Counted from the first letter of the stretch, positions 27,746 to 36,970 are shown. The stretch: DNA of 64,000 bases from Mucilaginibacter sp. SMC90 (GCF_022811725.1 NZ_CP094527.1:2728001-2792000); one strand, 5' to 3'. Translations and numbers: made by a program. Notes: a model not told the origin generated them from the letters alone.

Positions 27746-28529
27746 GACACAAACAAAAGGTGCCGGCAGCTATGCCGAAGTTAACGGCCTCAAAATGTAT
27801 TACGAAATTCACGGGGAGGGTTTCCCGCTGGTATTGATTCACGGCGGCGGTTCGGATATTGACGTTACGTTTGGTAGGGTATTATCAGCCTTTGCGAAAA
27901 ACCACAAGGTAATAGGGGTAGATCTCCAGGCCCATGGCCGTACTCCTGATAGGGGTGTACCTACCTCTTTTGAACAGGATGCCGACGATGTTGCTGCCCT
28001 GCTGAAAAGTCTTGGTATTAAACACGCTGATATTATGGGTTTTAGCAATGGTGGTAATACGGCCATGCAGGTAGCTATCCGGCACCCGGAACTGGTTCAT
28101 AAAATAGTGATCGCTTCTTCTTTTTACAAGCGCGATGGCTTCGACCCCTGGTTTTGGGATTTTATGCCGAATGCCAGCCTTGATAATATGCCCAAACCTT
28201 TGCAGGAAGCATTTCTCGCTATAAACAACGACCAGGCTGCGTTAGAAATAATGCATAACCGGGACCGCGACCGGATGGTGGCCTTTCAAGACTGGGATGA
28301 TGATGCCATCCGTTCCATAACCATGCCCGCATTAGTTATAGCGGGGGATAAAGATGTGATCAGACCTGAGCATACTCTTCAATTATACCGCACGCTTCCT
28401 GATGTACAGCTTTGTATTTTGCCTGCCGGGCATGGCGATTATATAGGTGAGATTGCTGAAGTACGTGAAAACGGAAATTATCCCGCTGTAGCTATTATCG
28501 AAGAATTTTTAACCAAGGCAAAAGCTTAA
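27744..28529 (+). CDS. Alpha/beta-hydrolase
   Basis: A 261-residue cytoplasmic alpha/beta-hydrolase. The oxyanion motif HGGGSD, the nucleophile elbow GFSNGG (Ser101), the acid in GDKDVI (Asp204 most likely) and His230 (GHGDY) complete the triad. The lid is short (about 120-170). Substrate unknown; the nearest look is esterase or bromoperoxidase-like hydrolases. A strong operator covers its promoter. The last five codons lie within a perfect palindrome shared with the convergent luciferase-like gene, with which it overlaps by 4 bases. Confidence 0.85.
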   Translation: MTQTKGAGSYAEVNGLKMYYEIHGEGFPLVLIHGGGSDIDVTFGRVLSAFAKNHKVIGVDLQAHGRTPDRGVPTSFEQDADDVAALLKSLGIKHADIMGFSNGGNTAMQVAIRHPELVHKIVIASSFYKRDGFDPWFWDFMPNASLDNMPKPLQEAFLAINNDQAALEIMHNRDRDRMVAFQDWDDDAIRSITMPALVIAGDKDVIRPEHTLQLYRTLPDVQLCILPAGHGDYIGEIAEVRENGNYPAVAIIEEFLTKAKA

Positions 28530-28544
28530 GCTTTTGCCTTGGTT
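28511..28544. terminator. 34-base perfect palindrome across two convergent stop codons
   Basis: AACCAAGGCAAAAGC (28511-28525), TTAA, then the exact reverse complement to 28544. Read from either side it encodes Thr-Lys-Ala-Lys-Ala-stop, so both genes share the same five C-terminal residues. Likely a bidirectional terminator, though the T-run (GGTTTCTTT) is interrupted. Confidence 0.75.
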
Positions 28545-29563
28545 TCTTTACGTACAACAGGAGCTACCTTTGTACCATAAATTTCGATCGCTTTTAAAAT
28601 GTCATTATGTGCGGTGAAACCGGTCACCAACTGCGCTATAAAACGGGTGTTGCCAAATAGCTCATATTGCTTCATGATTTTATCGATAGCCTGCTGCGGG
28701 TCACCTACAACCAATGGCCCGAAATCGCGGAGGTATTCAAATTGCTCCCGTGTCATGGGCGACCAGCCCCTGTCGCGGCCAACACGGGTCATGAGGGCCT
28801 CATAGCTTGGGTAAAATTCGTCAGCAGCTTGCTGCGAGTTTTCGGCCACATAAAACTGCGAACTGATGGCCAGCTGCAGCTTGCTAACATCATGCCCGGC
28901 TTTGGCGGCCGATTCACGGTAAAGTTCAACAAACGGAACGAAATGTTTTGGTGCGCTGCCTAATATGGCAATGATCATGGGCAGGTTAAGCGCACCAGCT
29001 CTTTTTGCCGAGGCTGGGGTACCGCCAACGCCAATCCAAACCGGGATTTCCTGTTGCAGCGGACGAGGGTAAACGCCCTGGTTCCTGATCGGTGCCCTGA
29101 AGTTACCTTTCCATGAAACAATTTCCTGCTTGTTGATCTGCAAAAACATTTCAAGCTTTTCGGTGAACAACGCATCGTAATCATTCAGATCGAAACCAAA
29201 AAGCGGGAACGATTCAATGAAAGAGCCACGACCGGCTATCATTTCAACACGACCGCCGGATACCAGATCGGCAGTAGCGAAGTTTTGAAATGTACGCACA
29301 GGATCGGTTGAGCTTAATACGGTAACCGAACTGGATAAGCGGATATTTTTGGTTATAGCAGCAGCTGCCGAGATCAAGATCTCGGGTGCAGAGATCACAA
29401 AATCGGGCCTGTGGTGCTCGCCGAAGGCAAAAACATCCAGGCCAACCTCGTCGGCCAGTTTTACTTCTTCCAATAATTCCTGCACCCGTTTGTGGGCGTT
29501 TACGGCATTGCCGCTTTTACCATCGGGATGTACCTCACCAAAGGTGCTTATACCTAATTCCAT
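28526..29563 (-). CDS. Luciferase-like monooxygenase (LLM class flavin oxidoreductase)
   Basis: A 345-residue TIM-barrel protein of the bacterial luciferase-like group, which uses reduced FMN or F420. Typical parts are the MELGISTFGEVHPD start, FAFGEHHRPDF, the SSVTVLSSTDPVRTFQNFATADLVSGGRVEMIAGRGSF segment in pieces, and VWIGVGGTPASAKRAG. In Bacteroidota FMN is the likely cofactor. Substrate unknown. It starts 3 bases after the stop of the large GH20 gene on the same strand, so the two are probably co-transcribed, an odd pairing without known link. Confidence 0.87.
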   Translation of the reverse strand: MELGISTFGEVHPDGKSGNAVNAHKRVQELLEEVKLADEVGLDVFAFGEHHRPDFVISAPEILISAAAAITKNIRLSSSVTVLSSTDPVRTFQNFATADLVSGGRVEMIAGRGSFIESFPLFGFDLNDYDALFTEKLEMFLQINKQEIVSWKGNFRAPIRNQGVYPRPLQQEIPVWIGVGGTPASAKRAGALNLPMIIAILGSAPKHFVPFVELYRESAAKAGHDVSKLQLAISSQFYVAENSQQAADEFYPSYEALMTRVGRDRGWSPMTREQFEYLRDFGPLVVGDPQQAIDKIMKQYELFGNTRFIAQLVTGFTAHNDILKAIEIYGTKVAPVVRKETKAKA

Positions 29564-29566
29564 GTA

Positions 29567-31894
29567 TTAATAATAAAGATCGGCTGCGTTGAGCTCTTTC
29601 TTTTCAAAACTACCGGGTGCAGTAATATATACTTTAAGCGGTGCTATACGCTGTCTGTACCTGCCGGTTGGCGGTGGCGGCGCGTTGTATATATACTTTA
29701 CCTTTATTTGATGAAAACCTTTTGCCAGCGGCAGCGCGTATTCAGCTTCTGTTAATTGCACACCATCAATAAATAACTGGCTGGCGGCATAATTTGCAAG
29801 GGTAAAGTTATAAGTACCCTCGGCTAAAACATTCACGTAACCGTCATAAACAACGCCAAAATTGGGGTTGTCTTTTTTCAGGGCTTCAGCATCCGGTTTA
29901 TTGATAGTTGATGAATCCTGTGCGGTAACATAGCTAAGCTGATCGGGGGAGGTAAACGTGCTTTTTGTCCATTTGTATTTAAGGCCCTGTTTATTGGCAG
30001 TATAATTTACGGCCGGAATAGGTGCCTTATTATACATTAAAGTTCGGGTTGCAATACTCCTGCGGCCCGAAGGGGTGATCACTCTCGTCCTTAATTCCCG
30101 CTTTTCGTTTTGGGGGATGGAGAAAGTTATCGGCCCATCATATTCCAGGTCGGTATCCAGCGGATCGCGGCCGTTAAGCGTATAGTAGATCTTAGCGCCT
30201 GGCACAACTGATTTCAGCGTGTAAACAAACTTCGGCCCTACAACCATGGTATCAATAGTAGTTAACGCTGTTGGTACGCGGTAGTTGTAGTTCATGGCAT
30301 CGAGCCTTGCAAAATGTTTGGCCAGCCTTACTTCAGAAAAATTGGTGTAGTTTTTATTTGCAGGTTGTGTCCAGGCCACTTCCGACAGGGCGAATACCCT
30401 CGGCATGATCTGGTATTGTAATTTTGCTACGGTTGGCACATACTCTGTCCACAGATTGCCCTGGGTGCCGATTACGTATTTCTGCTCATCAGGAGTCAAT
30501 TGTTTTGAAACCGGGTCATAGTTATAGGTTTCCTCTAAAGTGGCGTAACGGCCAAATGATACCGGCTCCTGCGGTGAGCTGCTTTGGTAATGATCAAAGT
30601 AATTACCGGTAGTTTGCGGCGTCATGATCACGTTATGTTTTTGACGTGCAGCGTTAATGCCGCCTTCTTCGCCCTGCCAGCTCATTACCGTGGCGTTAGG
30701 GGCAAGGCCTCCTTCCAATATCTCATCCCAGCCAATAATACTGCGCCCTTTGGAGTTGATAAATTTTTCTATCCTTTGGATAAAATAGCTTTGCAGTTCC
30801 TTTTCATCTTTCAGGCCTTTTTCCTTCATCAAAGCCTGGCAAAAAGCCGATTGTTTCCAGGGTTCTTTACCGGCCTCATCGCCGCCTATGTGGATGTATT
30901 TGCTTGGGAAAAGCGTCATTACTTCGGTAAGTACATCCTCCAAAAAGGTAAAAGTTTGTTCGGTAGGGCAGTACAGGTTGTTGATATCACGCGGGGCTTT
31001 CTGACCGGCTACGGTGTCACATTTAAATTCGGGATAAGCGCGTAGCGCAGCTTCAGAATGGGCAGGCATTTCAATTTCGGGGATGACATTGATATAACGG
31101 TCGGCAGCAAATTTCACAACGTCTTTAATCTGCTCCTGGGTATAAAAGCCTCCGTAACTGAGCGAATCGGGCCAGTCGCGGTTGCTGCCGAACATGGTTT
31201 GCTGGCGGAAAGCACCTACCTGGGTTAGCTTCGGGTATTTTTTGATCTCAATACGCCATCCCTGTCCATCAACCAAATGCCAGTGAAAGGTATTAAGCTT
31301 GTAGGATGCGATAAGCTCGATAACTTTTTTCACCTCCGCAACAGTAAAGAAATGACGCGATACATCCAGCATCATACCCCTGTATCCAAAGCGCGGCGAA
31401 TCTTCTATTACCGCGCACGGTAATTTGTACGCCCTGGCGTTTTCAACCGGGAAAAGCTGCAGTAAGGTTTGAATACCATAAAACAAGCCTGCATCCTTGC
31501 CAACTATAACAATATTACGCGGCGTAATAGTTAATTTATAACCTTCCTTTGGTAATTTATCAGATCCTTTTGCCGTTAGGATAAGGCCCCTGCTTTTTGC
31601 TGCCTTAAGTTTTGAGTTGTATTTGGCTATTTTAATGTTAAGGTGTCGGTTGGCCTGAAGGTAATCTTTCAACCATATAACTGCTTTGTCTTTTGGATTA
31701 TCCGCTTTGATTGATGTAAGCGGGCCGAAGGTAAATACTCCGCTGTTTCTGGTTATTGAAGCAGGGGCAGGGATGATACCCAAATGCGGGTCATCAGCAC
31801 TGGTTTGGCCCAATACGTTATCGGTGTGTCCTGTAAAAATAATGAGGCTTATAAAGGCAATAAGTTTGGTCAGGTACTTTTGTTTAAAATTCAT
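29567..31894 (-). CDS. Beta-N-acetylhexosaminidase, GH20, with C-terminal accessory domains
   Basis: A 775-residue secreted enzyme. Order: signal peptide (to VLGQ), GH20 N-terminal domain (about 35-165), catalytic barrel (about 168-520) with Asp339-Glu340 in HIGGDEAGKEPW, a chitobiase-type C-terminal beta domain (about 555-620, KIYYTLNGRDPLDTDLEY) and a PA14-like end (about 640-775, YDGYVNVLAEGTYNFTLANYAASQLFIDG) that may bind sugar. This is the common long Bacteroidota GH20. It removes terminal GlcNAc or GalNAc. Second GH20 within 9 kb, with a GH9 between, pointing to chitin or glycan use. Confidence 0.93.
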   Translation of the reverse strand: MNFKQKYLTKLIAFISLIIFTGHTDNVLGQTSADDPHLGIIPAPASITRNSGVFTFGPLTSIKADNPKDKAVIWLKDYLQANRHLNIKIAKYNSKLKAAKSRGLILTAKGSDKLPKEGYKLTITPRNIVIVGKDAGLFYGIQTLLQLFPVENARAYKLPCAVIEDSPRFGYRGMMLDVSRHFFTVAEVKKVIELIASYKLNTFHWHLVDGQGWRIEIKKYPKLTQVGAFRQQTMFGSNRDWPDSLSYGGFYTQEQIKDVVKFAADRYINVIPEIEMPAHSEAALRAYPEFKCDTVAGQKAPRDINNLYCPTEQTFTFLEDVLTEVMTLFPSKYIHIGGDEAGKEPWKQSAFCQALMKEKGLKDEKELQSYFIQRIEKFINSKGRSIIGWDEILEGGLAPNATVMSWQGEEGGINAARQKHNVIMTPQTTGNYFDHYQSSSPQEPVSFGRYATLEETYNYDPVSKQLTPDEQKYVIGTQGNLWTEYVPTVAKLQYQIMPRVFALSEVAWTQPANKNYTNFSEVRLAKHFARLDAMNYNYRVPTALTTIDTMVVGPKFVYTLKSVVPGAKIYYTLNGRDPLDTDLEYDGPITFSIPQNEKRELRTRVITPSGRRSIATRTLMYNKAPIPAVNYTANKQGLKYKWTKSTFTSPDQLSYVTAQDSSTINKPDAEALKKDNPNFGVVYDGYVNVLAEGTYNFTLANYAASQLFIDGVQLTEAEYALPLAKGFHQIKVKYIYNAPPPPTGRYRQRIAPLKVYITAPGSFEKKELNAADLYY

Positions 31895-31982
31895 ACAGCG
31901 GTGGTTATAAGGCTAAAAGATAAATTTAGTCATTATCCTAAGCCGTAACAGTATTAAAACCAATGTAACAAATAATTGACGT

Positions 31983-33893
31983 TTAATCATATCCTGCATA
32001 ATCCCAGGCACTTTGATAGCCATTTAGCTGCTCGGCATAACTGATCATATCTGCATAAAAAGCCGAAGATGCCAGGGTTGAACTGTCACCAATCATTACC
32101 AACTTTTTACGGGCGCGGGTCATGGCTACGTTCATGCGCCGGATATCATTCAGGAAACCAATTTCGCCCCGGGTATTACTGCGGGTTAAGCTAATGTAAA
32201 CTACATCACGTTCCTGCCCCTGGAAACTATCAATCGTATTTATTGCAATTTTATCGGCGTAGATCAGCAACTCCGGCGAATCCACGAGCAATTGATTTAA
32301 AATTCTGATCTGTTCTTTGTATGGGGAAATAACTGCAATAGTTGGGAAATTTTCTGCCGGATAATGTCCGGTAAGTTCATTAACCAATTTGTGAAGGTGT
32401 TTAAACAGGAATGCCGCCTCTTCGGGATTGGCTGTACTTGTACCTTCCTGTTTTTCATCAAAACCACAACCTGCAGTATCCACAAAACTAAGCGGGATAT
32501 CTCCCTGAAACAATAACTGGTTAGCTACCGATTCATGAGCTTTTAGCCTGTTGTCATAAAACTCTTTTGAAGAGAAACCCATAATAGCTTCATTCATACG
32601 GTATTGTTCTTCAAGTAAGGTGACAGCTTCAGGATACAAAGCGGTACATTTTTCGAGCAATGTGGTGCTCAGGCCATCTTTTGCAGCCTGCTGGGATTTT
32701 ATAGTAGGAGGGAGCTGTAAATGATCGCCGGCAAGGATCACTTTTTTTGCTTTTGATATCGGGATCCAGCAGGCCGGTTCAAGAGCCTGCCCGGCTTCGT
32801 CAATAACTACTGTGTGAAATTTTACATCGCGGATAGTATAATGATTAGCCCCTACAAGTGTAGCTGTAATGATCTGTGCTTTGCTGATCAGGTCCTGGGC
32901 AATAAACTGCTCGGTTTTGTCAACCTCTTTGATAAGCTGATGGGCTGCATCAAAAAGCGCTTTGCGCTGGTCGCGCTCGGCTTTACCAAAATTGCGCTTG
33001 TATTTATGCGCCATGTTCTTGTATTCTGAAGCCTGCTTTTTAAGCTTTTTGATCTCTTTAGTATCGGCGTGGGCGCTTATCCTGCTATCTAAAGTTAAGG
33101 ACATCAGCTTTTCAGATACCCTTGCAGGATTACCGATGCGAAGTACATTTAAGCCTTCGGTGCTCAGCTTTTCACTTAAAAGATCTACTGCTGTGTTACT
33201 CGGTGCTACTACCAAAACCTGTTGTTTGTTTTGTTTTATGAGCGCTTTGATAGCCTGTACAAGAGTAGTTGTTTTGCCAGTGCCCGGAGGCCCGTGCACT
33301 ATGGCCAGTTCCTGTGCTTCAATTATTTTTTTTACCGCCTGCTGCTGTGATGTATTCAGGCCCTGAAGCGGGTAATGAACTGTTTCGGAAACAAAACCTG
33401 GCGCACTTTGCCCAATTAACACGCGGGTAAGATGGCCTTCTTTATTATCATCAACAAGCTTAGCCGCAATTTTGAGTGCTTTCTGCATCTCATCATAGCT
33501 GTTATCATCAAACAGCAAATCAATGCCAAGCTTTCCGTTCCTGCTCCAGTCGGGGAGCTCATCTGTATTTAAAGTTAATTTTAACCTGTTACCGCCCTGG
33601 TATGATACCGTGCCGTTTATACGATCGGTTTTAGGGTCATGGTTTGAAAACAAAGCTGCCGAAGCCCCAAACCTGAACTGGTGACTAAGGTCCTGATGTG
33701 AAGGACGTTCAATTTCTACAGAGAGGTAATCGCCCCTGCCTATTTCAGTGCCTTTTATGGCTATTGGGTACCATGTAAGCCCTGCTGCCCTGCGTTCGGC
33801 AGTTGAAGAGGTTTCTGTTAATTTGAGGTAAGCCCGGCGGTCTTCATCCTGCTCTGTTTGTAATAAGCCGAGCAGTTTTTTAAAATAGTCCAT
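31983..33893 (-). CDS. Superfamily 1 helicase, IGHMBP2/UPF1-like
   Basis: About 636 residues: a beta-barrel 1B region (about 25-125), then the two RecA domains. Walker A is GPPGTGKTTT, motif II is DEAGQALE, motif III GDHLQLPPT, motif IV/V VAINTIDSFQGQERDVVYISLTRSN in pieces, motif VI NVAMTRARKKLVMIG. This family unwinds DNA or RNA 5' to 3'. The ATG at 33893 (MDYFKKLLGLL) is chosen over an ATG 26 codons upstream: a -7 box (TACCTTTG, 33905-33898 minus) ends 4 bases before it, so the mRNA is likely leaderless and the upstream start lies before the promoter. Confidence 0.9.
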   Translation of the reverse strand: MDYFKKLLGLLQTEQDEDRRAYLKLTETSSTAERRAAGLTWYPIAIKGTEIGRGDYLSVEIERPSHQDLSHQFRFGASAALFSNHDPKTDRINGTVSYQGGNRLKLTLNTDELPDWSRNGKLGIDLLFDDNSYDEMQKALKIAAKLVDDNKEGHLTRVLIGQSAPGFVSETVHYPLQGLNTSQQQAVKKIIEAQELAIVHGPPGTGKTTTLVQAIKALIKQNKQQVLVVAPSNTAVDLLSEKLSTEGLNVLRIGNPARVSEKLMSLTLDSRISAHADTKEIKKLKKQASEYKNMAHKYKRNFGKAERDQRKALFDAAHQLIKEVDKTEQFIAQDLISKAQIITATLVGANHYTIRDVKFHTVVIDEAGQALEPACWIPISKAKKVILAGDHLQLPPTIKSQQAAKDGLSTTLLEKCTALYPEAVTLLEEQYRMNEAIMGFSSKEFYDNRLKAHESVANQLLFQGDIPLSFVDTAGCGFDEKQEGTSTANPEEAAFLFKHLHKLVNELTGHYPAENFPTIAVISPYKEQIRILNQLLVDSPELLIYADKIAINTIDSFQGQERDVVYISLTRSNTRGEIGFLNDIRRMNVAMTRARKKLVMIGDSSTLASSAFYADMISYAEQLNGYQSAWDYAGYD

Positions 33894-33990
33894 TTTGCAA
33901 AGGTAAAGCTTAGCCCTGGCTTTTTTGATTTGTTGAAAACACAAAAGGGAACCCGAAGTTCCCTTTTGCATATGAATTGATGTTTGATGC

Positions 33991-34629
33991 TTACCAGTTA
34001 GATGCAGGTTTTAATTCAAGACCAGCTGCATTCCTTGAAACCTCTTCATTTATCTTACCCAAAAAGTGCCTTGTTAATGGTTTGGAAATAAAGCTTTTAA
34101 CAAAAGGATATGCTTTGATCCGTTTCTGATCGGCAGGATCGACGGAGTTTGAAATAATATAAATAGATACAGGTTTTACCAGCGAACGATGGAGATTATT
34201 GAACAAATCTAAAAATTCCCAGCCATCCATTAACGGCATATCCAGATCAAGGAAAATAATATTAGGGATTTCTGCATGTTTATTACGGTTGGTGTACAAT
34301 GCGTTATACACAGGTTCGGGGTTCATATAAAAACTGGCATTCAACCAGTTATCTTTCAATATGATCTTAACTGTTTCATGAAAAATGATATCATCATCAA
34401 TAATAGCAACCGAATGGCGTTGATCGTCTTTAATAAGATTGAGAATGTCTTTTTTTATTTCAATTAGCAACGGAGATAGTAGTTCTGCACCGCATTCAAT
34501 ACAATTTAATGTACGTGACAATGCTACTTCAAGGGGGACTTGTATTGATAAACAGGTGGTATCATTATATATTGAGGCAGCACAATCTTTATTAAAGCAA
34601 TAACATGTGATTTTTTCGGCGTTTAACAT
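33991..34629 (-). CDS. Response regulator with Cys-rich N-terminus and single REC domain
   Basis: A 212-residue protein. Residues 72-190 form a receiver domain with the acid pocket Asp78-80 (IDDD), phosphoacceptor Asp128 (FLDLDMPLMDGW), Ser160 and Lys183 (SKPL). There is no output domain after it. The first 50 residues hold six Cys (9, 11, 16, 26, 43, 46), of which CYCFNKDC and CIECG look like a small zinc-binding knuckle. Single-domain receivers usually work by protein contact. No kinase lies nearby. A -7-like box (AACCTTTG) ends 4 bases before the ATG, suggesting a leaderless mRNA. Confidence 0.85.
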   Translation of the reverse strand: MLNAEKITCYCFNKDCAASIYNDTTCLSIQVPLEVALSRTLNCIECGAELLSPLLIEIKKDILNLIKDDQRHSVAIIDDDIIFHETVKIILKDNWLNASFYMNPEPVYNALYTNRNKHAEIPNIIFLDLDMPLMDGWEFLDLFNNLHRSLVKPVSIYIISNSVDPADQKRIKAYPFVKSFISKPLTRHFLGKINEEVSRNAAGLELKPASNW

Positions 34630-35049
34630 AGTGCAAAGGTTTCGTTTAGTTTGTTCATTTAAATAGCCTCAACATTGATGCCCTTTTGTTTGTTTGTAAG
34701 AAAATATTTACAAAATATTGTAAATGGCAGAAAATTCGATGCGTTTAATTTAATGTAAATTTTTGTAAATCAGGATTTTAAGTTGATTTAAGCAGGGCAG
34801 TACTAAATCTTAAATTTAGCAAAACGTGTTTGCTGCGGCGGTTGTTTTAAATCTAAGCAAAAATAACTACGGATGCAAGTGTGGGTTTTACACCTCAATT
34901 GTATGTTTAACATAACAATTGAGCTATTGCTTTATTAGTGCTTAATAATGATATTGATCAGCCGGCTAAGTAATTTGAAATTGGGGTGTTTATGGAAGCG
35001 AAAACTATTGTCGCTAATTTTTGTTAAATTAGAACATTAAACTATTAGC
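34630..35049. other. 420-base intergenic region with two inverted repeats
   Basis: No gene seen. ATTTACA (34706-34712) and TGTAAAT (34719-34725) form a small palindrome. A longer one runs 34894-34923: CTCAATTGT-ATGTT against AACATAACAATTGAG, with one bulge. The region separates the divergent response-regulator and DUF4142 genes and must hold both promoters. Confidence 0.5.
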
Positions 35050-35583
35050 ATGAGCCGAGCAACAAGCGTTTTATTTTCTATGTTTCTTTTGTTGATGTTA
35101 CAGGCCTGCCAAAGTAACCGGCAAGCTAATAACTATAATAAAGCACAGGTAGATGATAACGGTTTACTGTTTCTTAAAAGTGGCGAAGAATCAACCCTTG
35201 CGTCGGTAAAGGCCTCGGGTTTGGCTATAGCAAATTCAAAAAATCAACGGGTTATTCAATTTGCCAAGCTTATGATTGATGATCATACTATGCTGGCTGA
35301 TGATTTCAAGAAACTCAAAGCGGATAACCTTGTTGCCGATTCGGTTGCGATAAGCCCGGTTCATCAGCAAATGATCAATGACCTTGATATAAAAAAAGCA
35401 GGAGCATTTGACAGGGCGTATATACAGATGGTTATCGATGACCATACAGACCAGATAGCATTGTATAAAACCGTAGCGAAAGATAATAAAAATGCATCCC
35501 TTGCCGAGTTTGCTAATAAAGCTTTACCTGGGTTACAGGCTCACCTGGACACTGCAAAGTTCATCAGTACTGTTTTAAAATAG
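35050..35583 (+). CDS. DUF4142 lipoprotein
   Basis: A 177-residue lipoprotein: hydrophobic signal ending in LLMLQAC, then the ferritin-like helical DUF4142 domain (about 40-175), with GLAIANSKNQRVIQFAKLMIDDHTML and YIQMVIDDHTDQIALYKTVAKD as the hallmark repeats of H-rich helices. Function unknown; members are often stress- or envelope-related (family knowledge). The end overlaps the convergent DUF763 gene by 9 bases. Confidence 0.88.
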   Translation: MSRATSVLFSMFLLLMLQACQSNRQANNYNKAQVDDNGLLFLKSGEESTLASVKASGLAIANSKNQRVIQFAKLMIDDHTMLADDFKKLKADNLVADSVAISPVHQQMINDLDIKKAGAFDRAYIQMVIDDHTDQIALYKTVAKDNKNASLAEFANKALPGLQAHLDTAKFISTVLK

Positions 35584-36777
35584 CTTTAATTGCTGCTCAA
35601 CAGGTGGTTTTGCTTTCCCGAAAACTGTGCGGCCACCATATTTCCACGAATCGTTGCGTTCCTTTTCAACTACTTTGTCAAAATTGGCATTAGGTGTAAA
35701 ATCCTTTTCAGCGTTTTGGGCTATCTGCGATAGTCGTTTGATAGCTTCATTTTTATCGGCATTACCCATTTTTGCTTTATGTATGGCCGTTTGCAGCGTA
35801 TTTAAGGTTTCGTCATAAACTTTTGTTGGCACCGGAAATGGAGCGCCATCTTTCCCGCCATGCGCAAAGGAAAACCTTGCGGGGTCCTTAAACCGGGACG
35901 GGGTTCCATGAATTACTTCACTTACCAGGGCCAGGGATTGTAATGTGCGCGGGCCTAAGCCTTGCAATAATAACAGATCCTCAAAATCTTTAGGTTGTTT
36001 TTCGTGTGCCAGCCAAAGTACAGCGCCAAGTCGTTTAAGGTCTACATCTTTGGCATGTACTTCATGATGATTAGGCATCACCAGCTTGCTTATCTCATTG
36101 ATCATAATCCCTGGATTTTCTCCGGCAATCTGCATAACGCCATTGCGTGAACTGCCGGCTTCTTTATCTGTCATGTTCAGGATGTAGCCGCTATTTTTTC
36201 CGTAAATAAAAGTATGCGGATCATCAACAAACGAGCTAAGCTGTTCTGAATGCCAATGGTAACGGCGTGCAGTACCACTGGCATCGCTCATGCCTTGCTG
36301 TACCACAGCCCATTTGCCGGTGTCGCTTAAAATGAAATTATGGGTATAAAGCTGAAAGCCATCCTGAATGGCTGTATTATCTACCTTAGCACTCAGCTTA
36401 CTGCATTTTACCAGGTAGTTACCGTCCAATCCGGTGGTTTCGCTTACCTTTAAAAGCTCGGCCGGGGTTTGTTTGGAGTGTTTGCCTTTGCCTCCGCAAA
36501 TGTAAATCCCTAATTCGCGGCTGTGCGGGTTAATGGATTTCTTTAATGCACCCATTACAGAAGTTGTTATGCCCGACGAATGCCAGTCCATCCCCATAAC
36601 CGCACCCAAGCTCTGAAACCAGAAAGGATCGCTTAACCGGCGAAGCACTTCATCCTTACCATAATCCATAACTATGGTTTCCACCACGGCAAGGCCAAGC
36701 TTAGCCATTCGCTCGGCAAGCCACTGCGGTACATAGCCATAATGTAAAGGTAGGTCAGCACTGCCAGATCGCTTCAT
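35575..36777 (-). CDS. DUF763 protein with helix-hairpin-helix motif
   Basis: A 400-residue protein of family DUF763. The start (MKRSGSADLPLHYGYVPQWLAERM) and the central YHWHSEQL and NPGIMINEISKLVMPNHHEV parts are typical. Residues 268-288 (LLLLQGLGPRTLQSLALVSEV) read as a helix-hairpin-helix, so DNA or RNA binding is plausible. Function is not established. Promoter: on the minus strand a TAAATTTG box (36790-36783) ends 5 bases before the ATG, so translation is probably leaderless. The gene overlaps the convergent DUF4142 gene by 9 bases. Confidence 0.86.
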   Translation of the reverse strand: MKRSGSADLPLHYGYVPQWLAERMAKLGLAVVETIVMDYGKDEVLRRLSDPFWFQSLGAVMGMDWHSSGITTSVMGALKKSINPHSRELGIYICGGKGKHSKQTPAELLKVSETTGLDGNYLVKCSKLSAKVDNTAIQDGFQLYTHNFILSDTGKWAVVQQGMSDASGTARRYHWHSEQLSSFVDDPHTFIYGKNSGYILNMTDKEAGSSRNGVMQIAGENPGIMINEISKLVMPNHHEVHAKDVDLKRLGAVLWLAHEKQPKDFEDLLLLQGLGPRTLQSLALVSEVIHGTPSRFKDPARFSFAHGGKDGAPFPVPTKVYDETLNTLQTAIHKAKMGNADKNEAIKRLSQIAQNAEKDFTPNANFDKVVEKERNDSWKYGGRTVFGKAKPPVEQQLKLF

Positions 36778-36800
36778 GCTAACAAATTTAGTATTTTATT

Positions 36801-36965
36801 GGGATTACACCGATTGTTTTTTGATGATTACACCGATTTTTGATTGAACTTTGAATTGATAGATACAAAAATGCCGTAAATTTGAGTCTACGGCATTAAG
36901 GTTATTAATCAAAAATAATCTAAGATTCTCAAATCGGTGAAATCAAAATTAATCGGTGTAATCCC
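36801..36965. repeat. Inverted repeat GGGATTACACCGATT between DUF763 and acyl-CoA ligase
   Basis: GGGATTACACCGATT (36801-36815) has an exact reverse complement at 36951-36965. A further GATTACACCGATT lies at 36826-36838, and a related fragment (GGATTTCACCGATTG) at 4215-4229. A terminator hairpin sits in the centre. Confidence 0.65.
36871..36896 (-). terminator. Terminator after the acyl-CoA ligase gene
   Basis: ATGCCGTA (36871-36878) and TACGGCAT (36889-36896) pair; on the minus strand the stem is followed by TTTTTGT. Confidence 0.75.
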
Positions 36966-36970
36966 TAAAA

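Noticed and set aside
34894..34923. Palindrome as a terminator
   Set aside because: No T-run on either side and no gene ends there; kept only as an unexplained palindrome.
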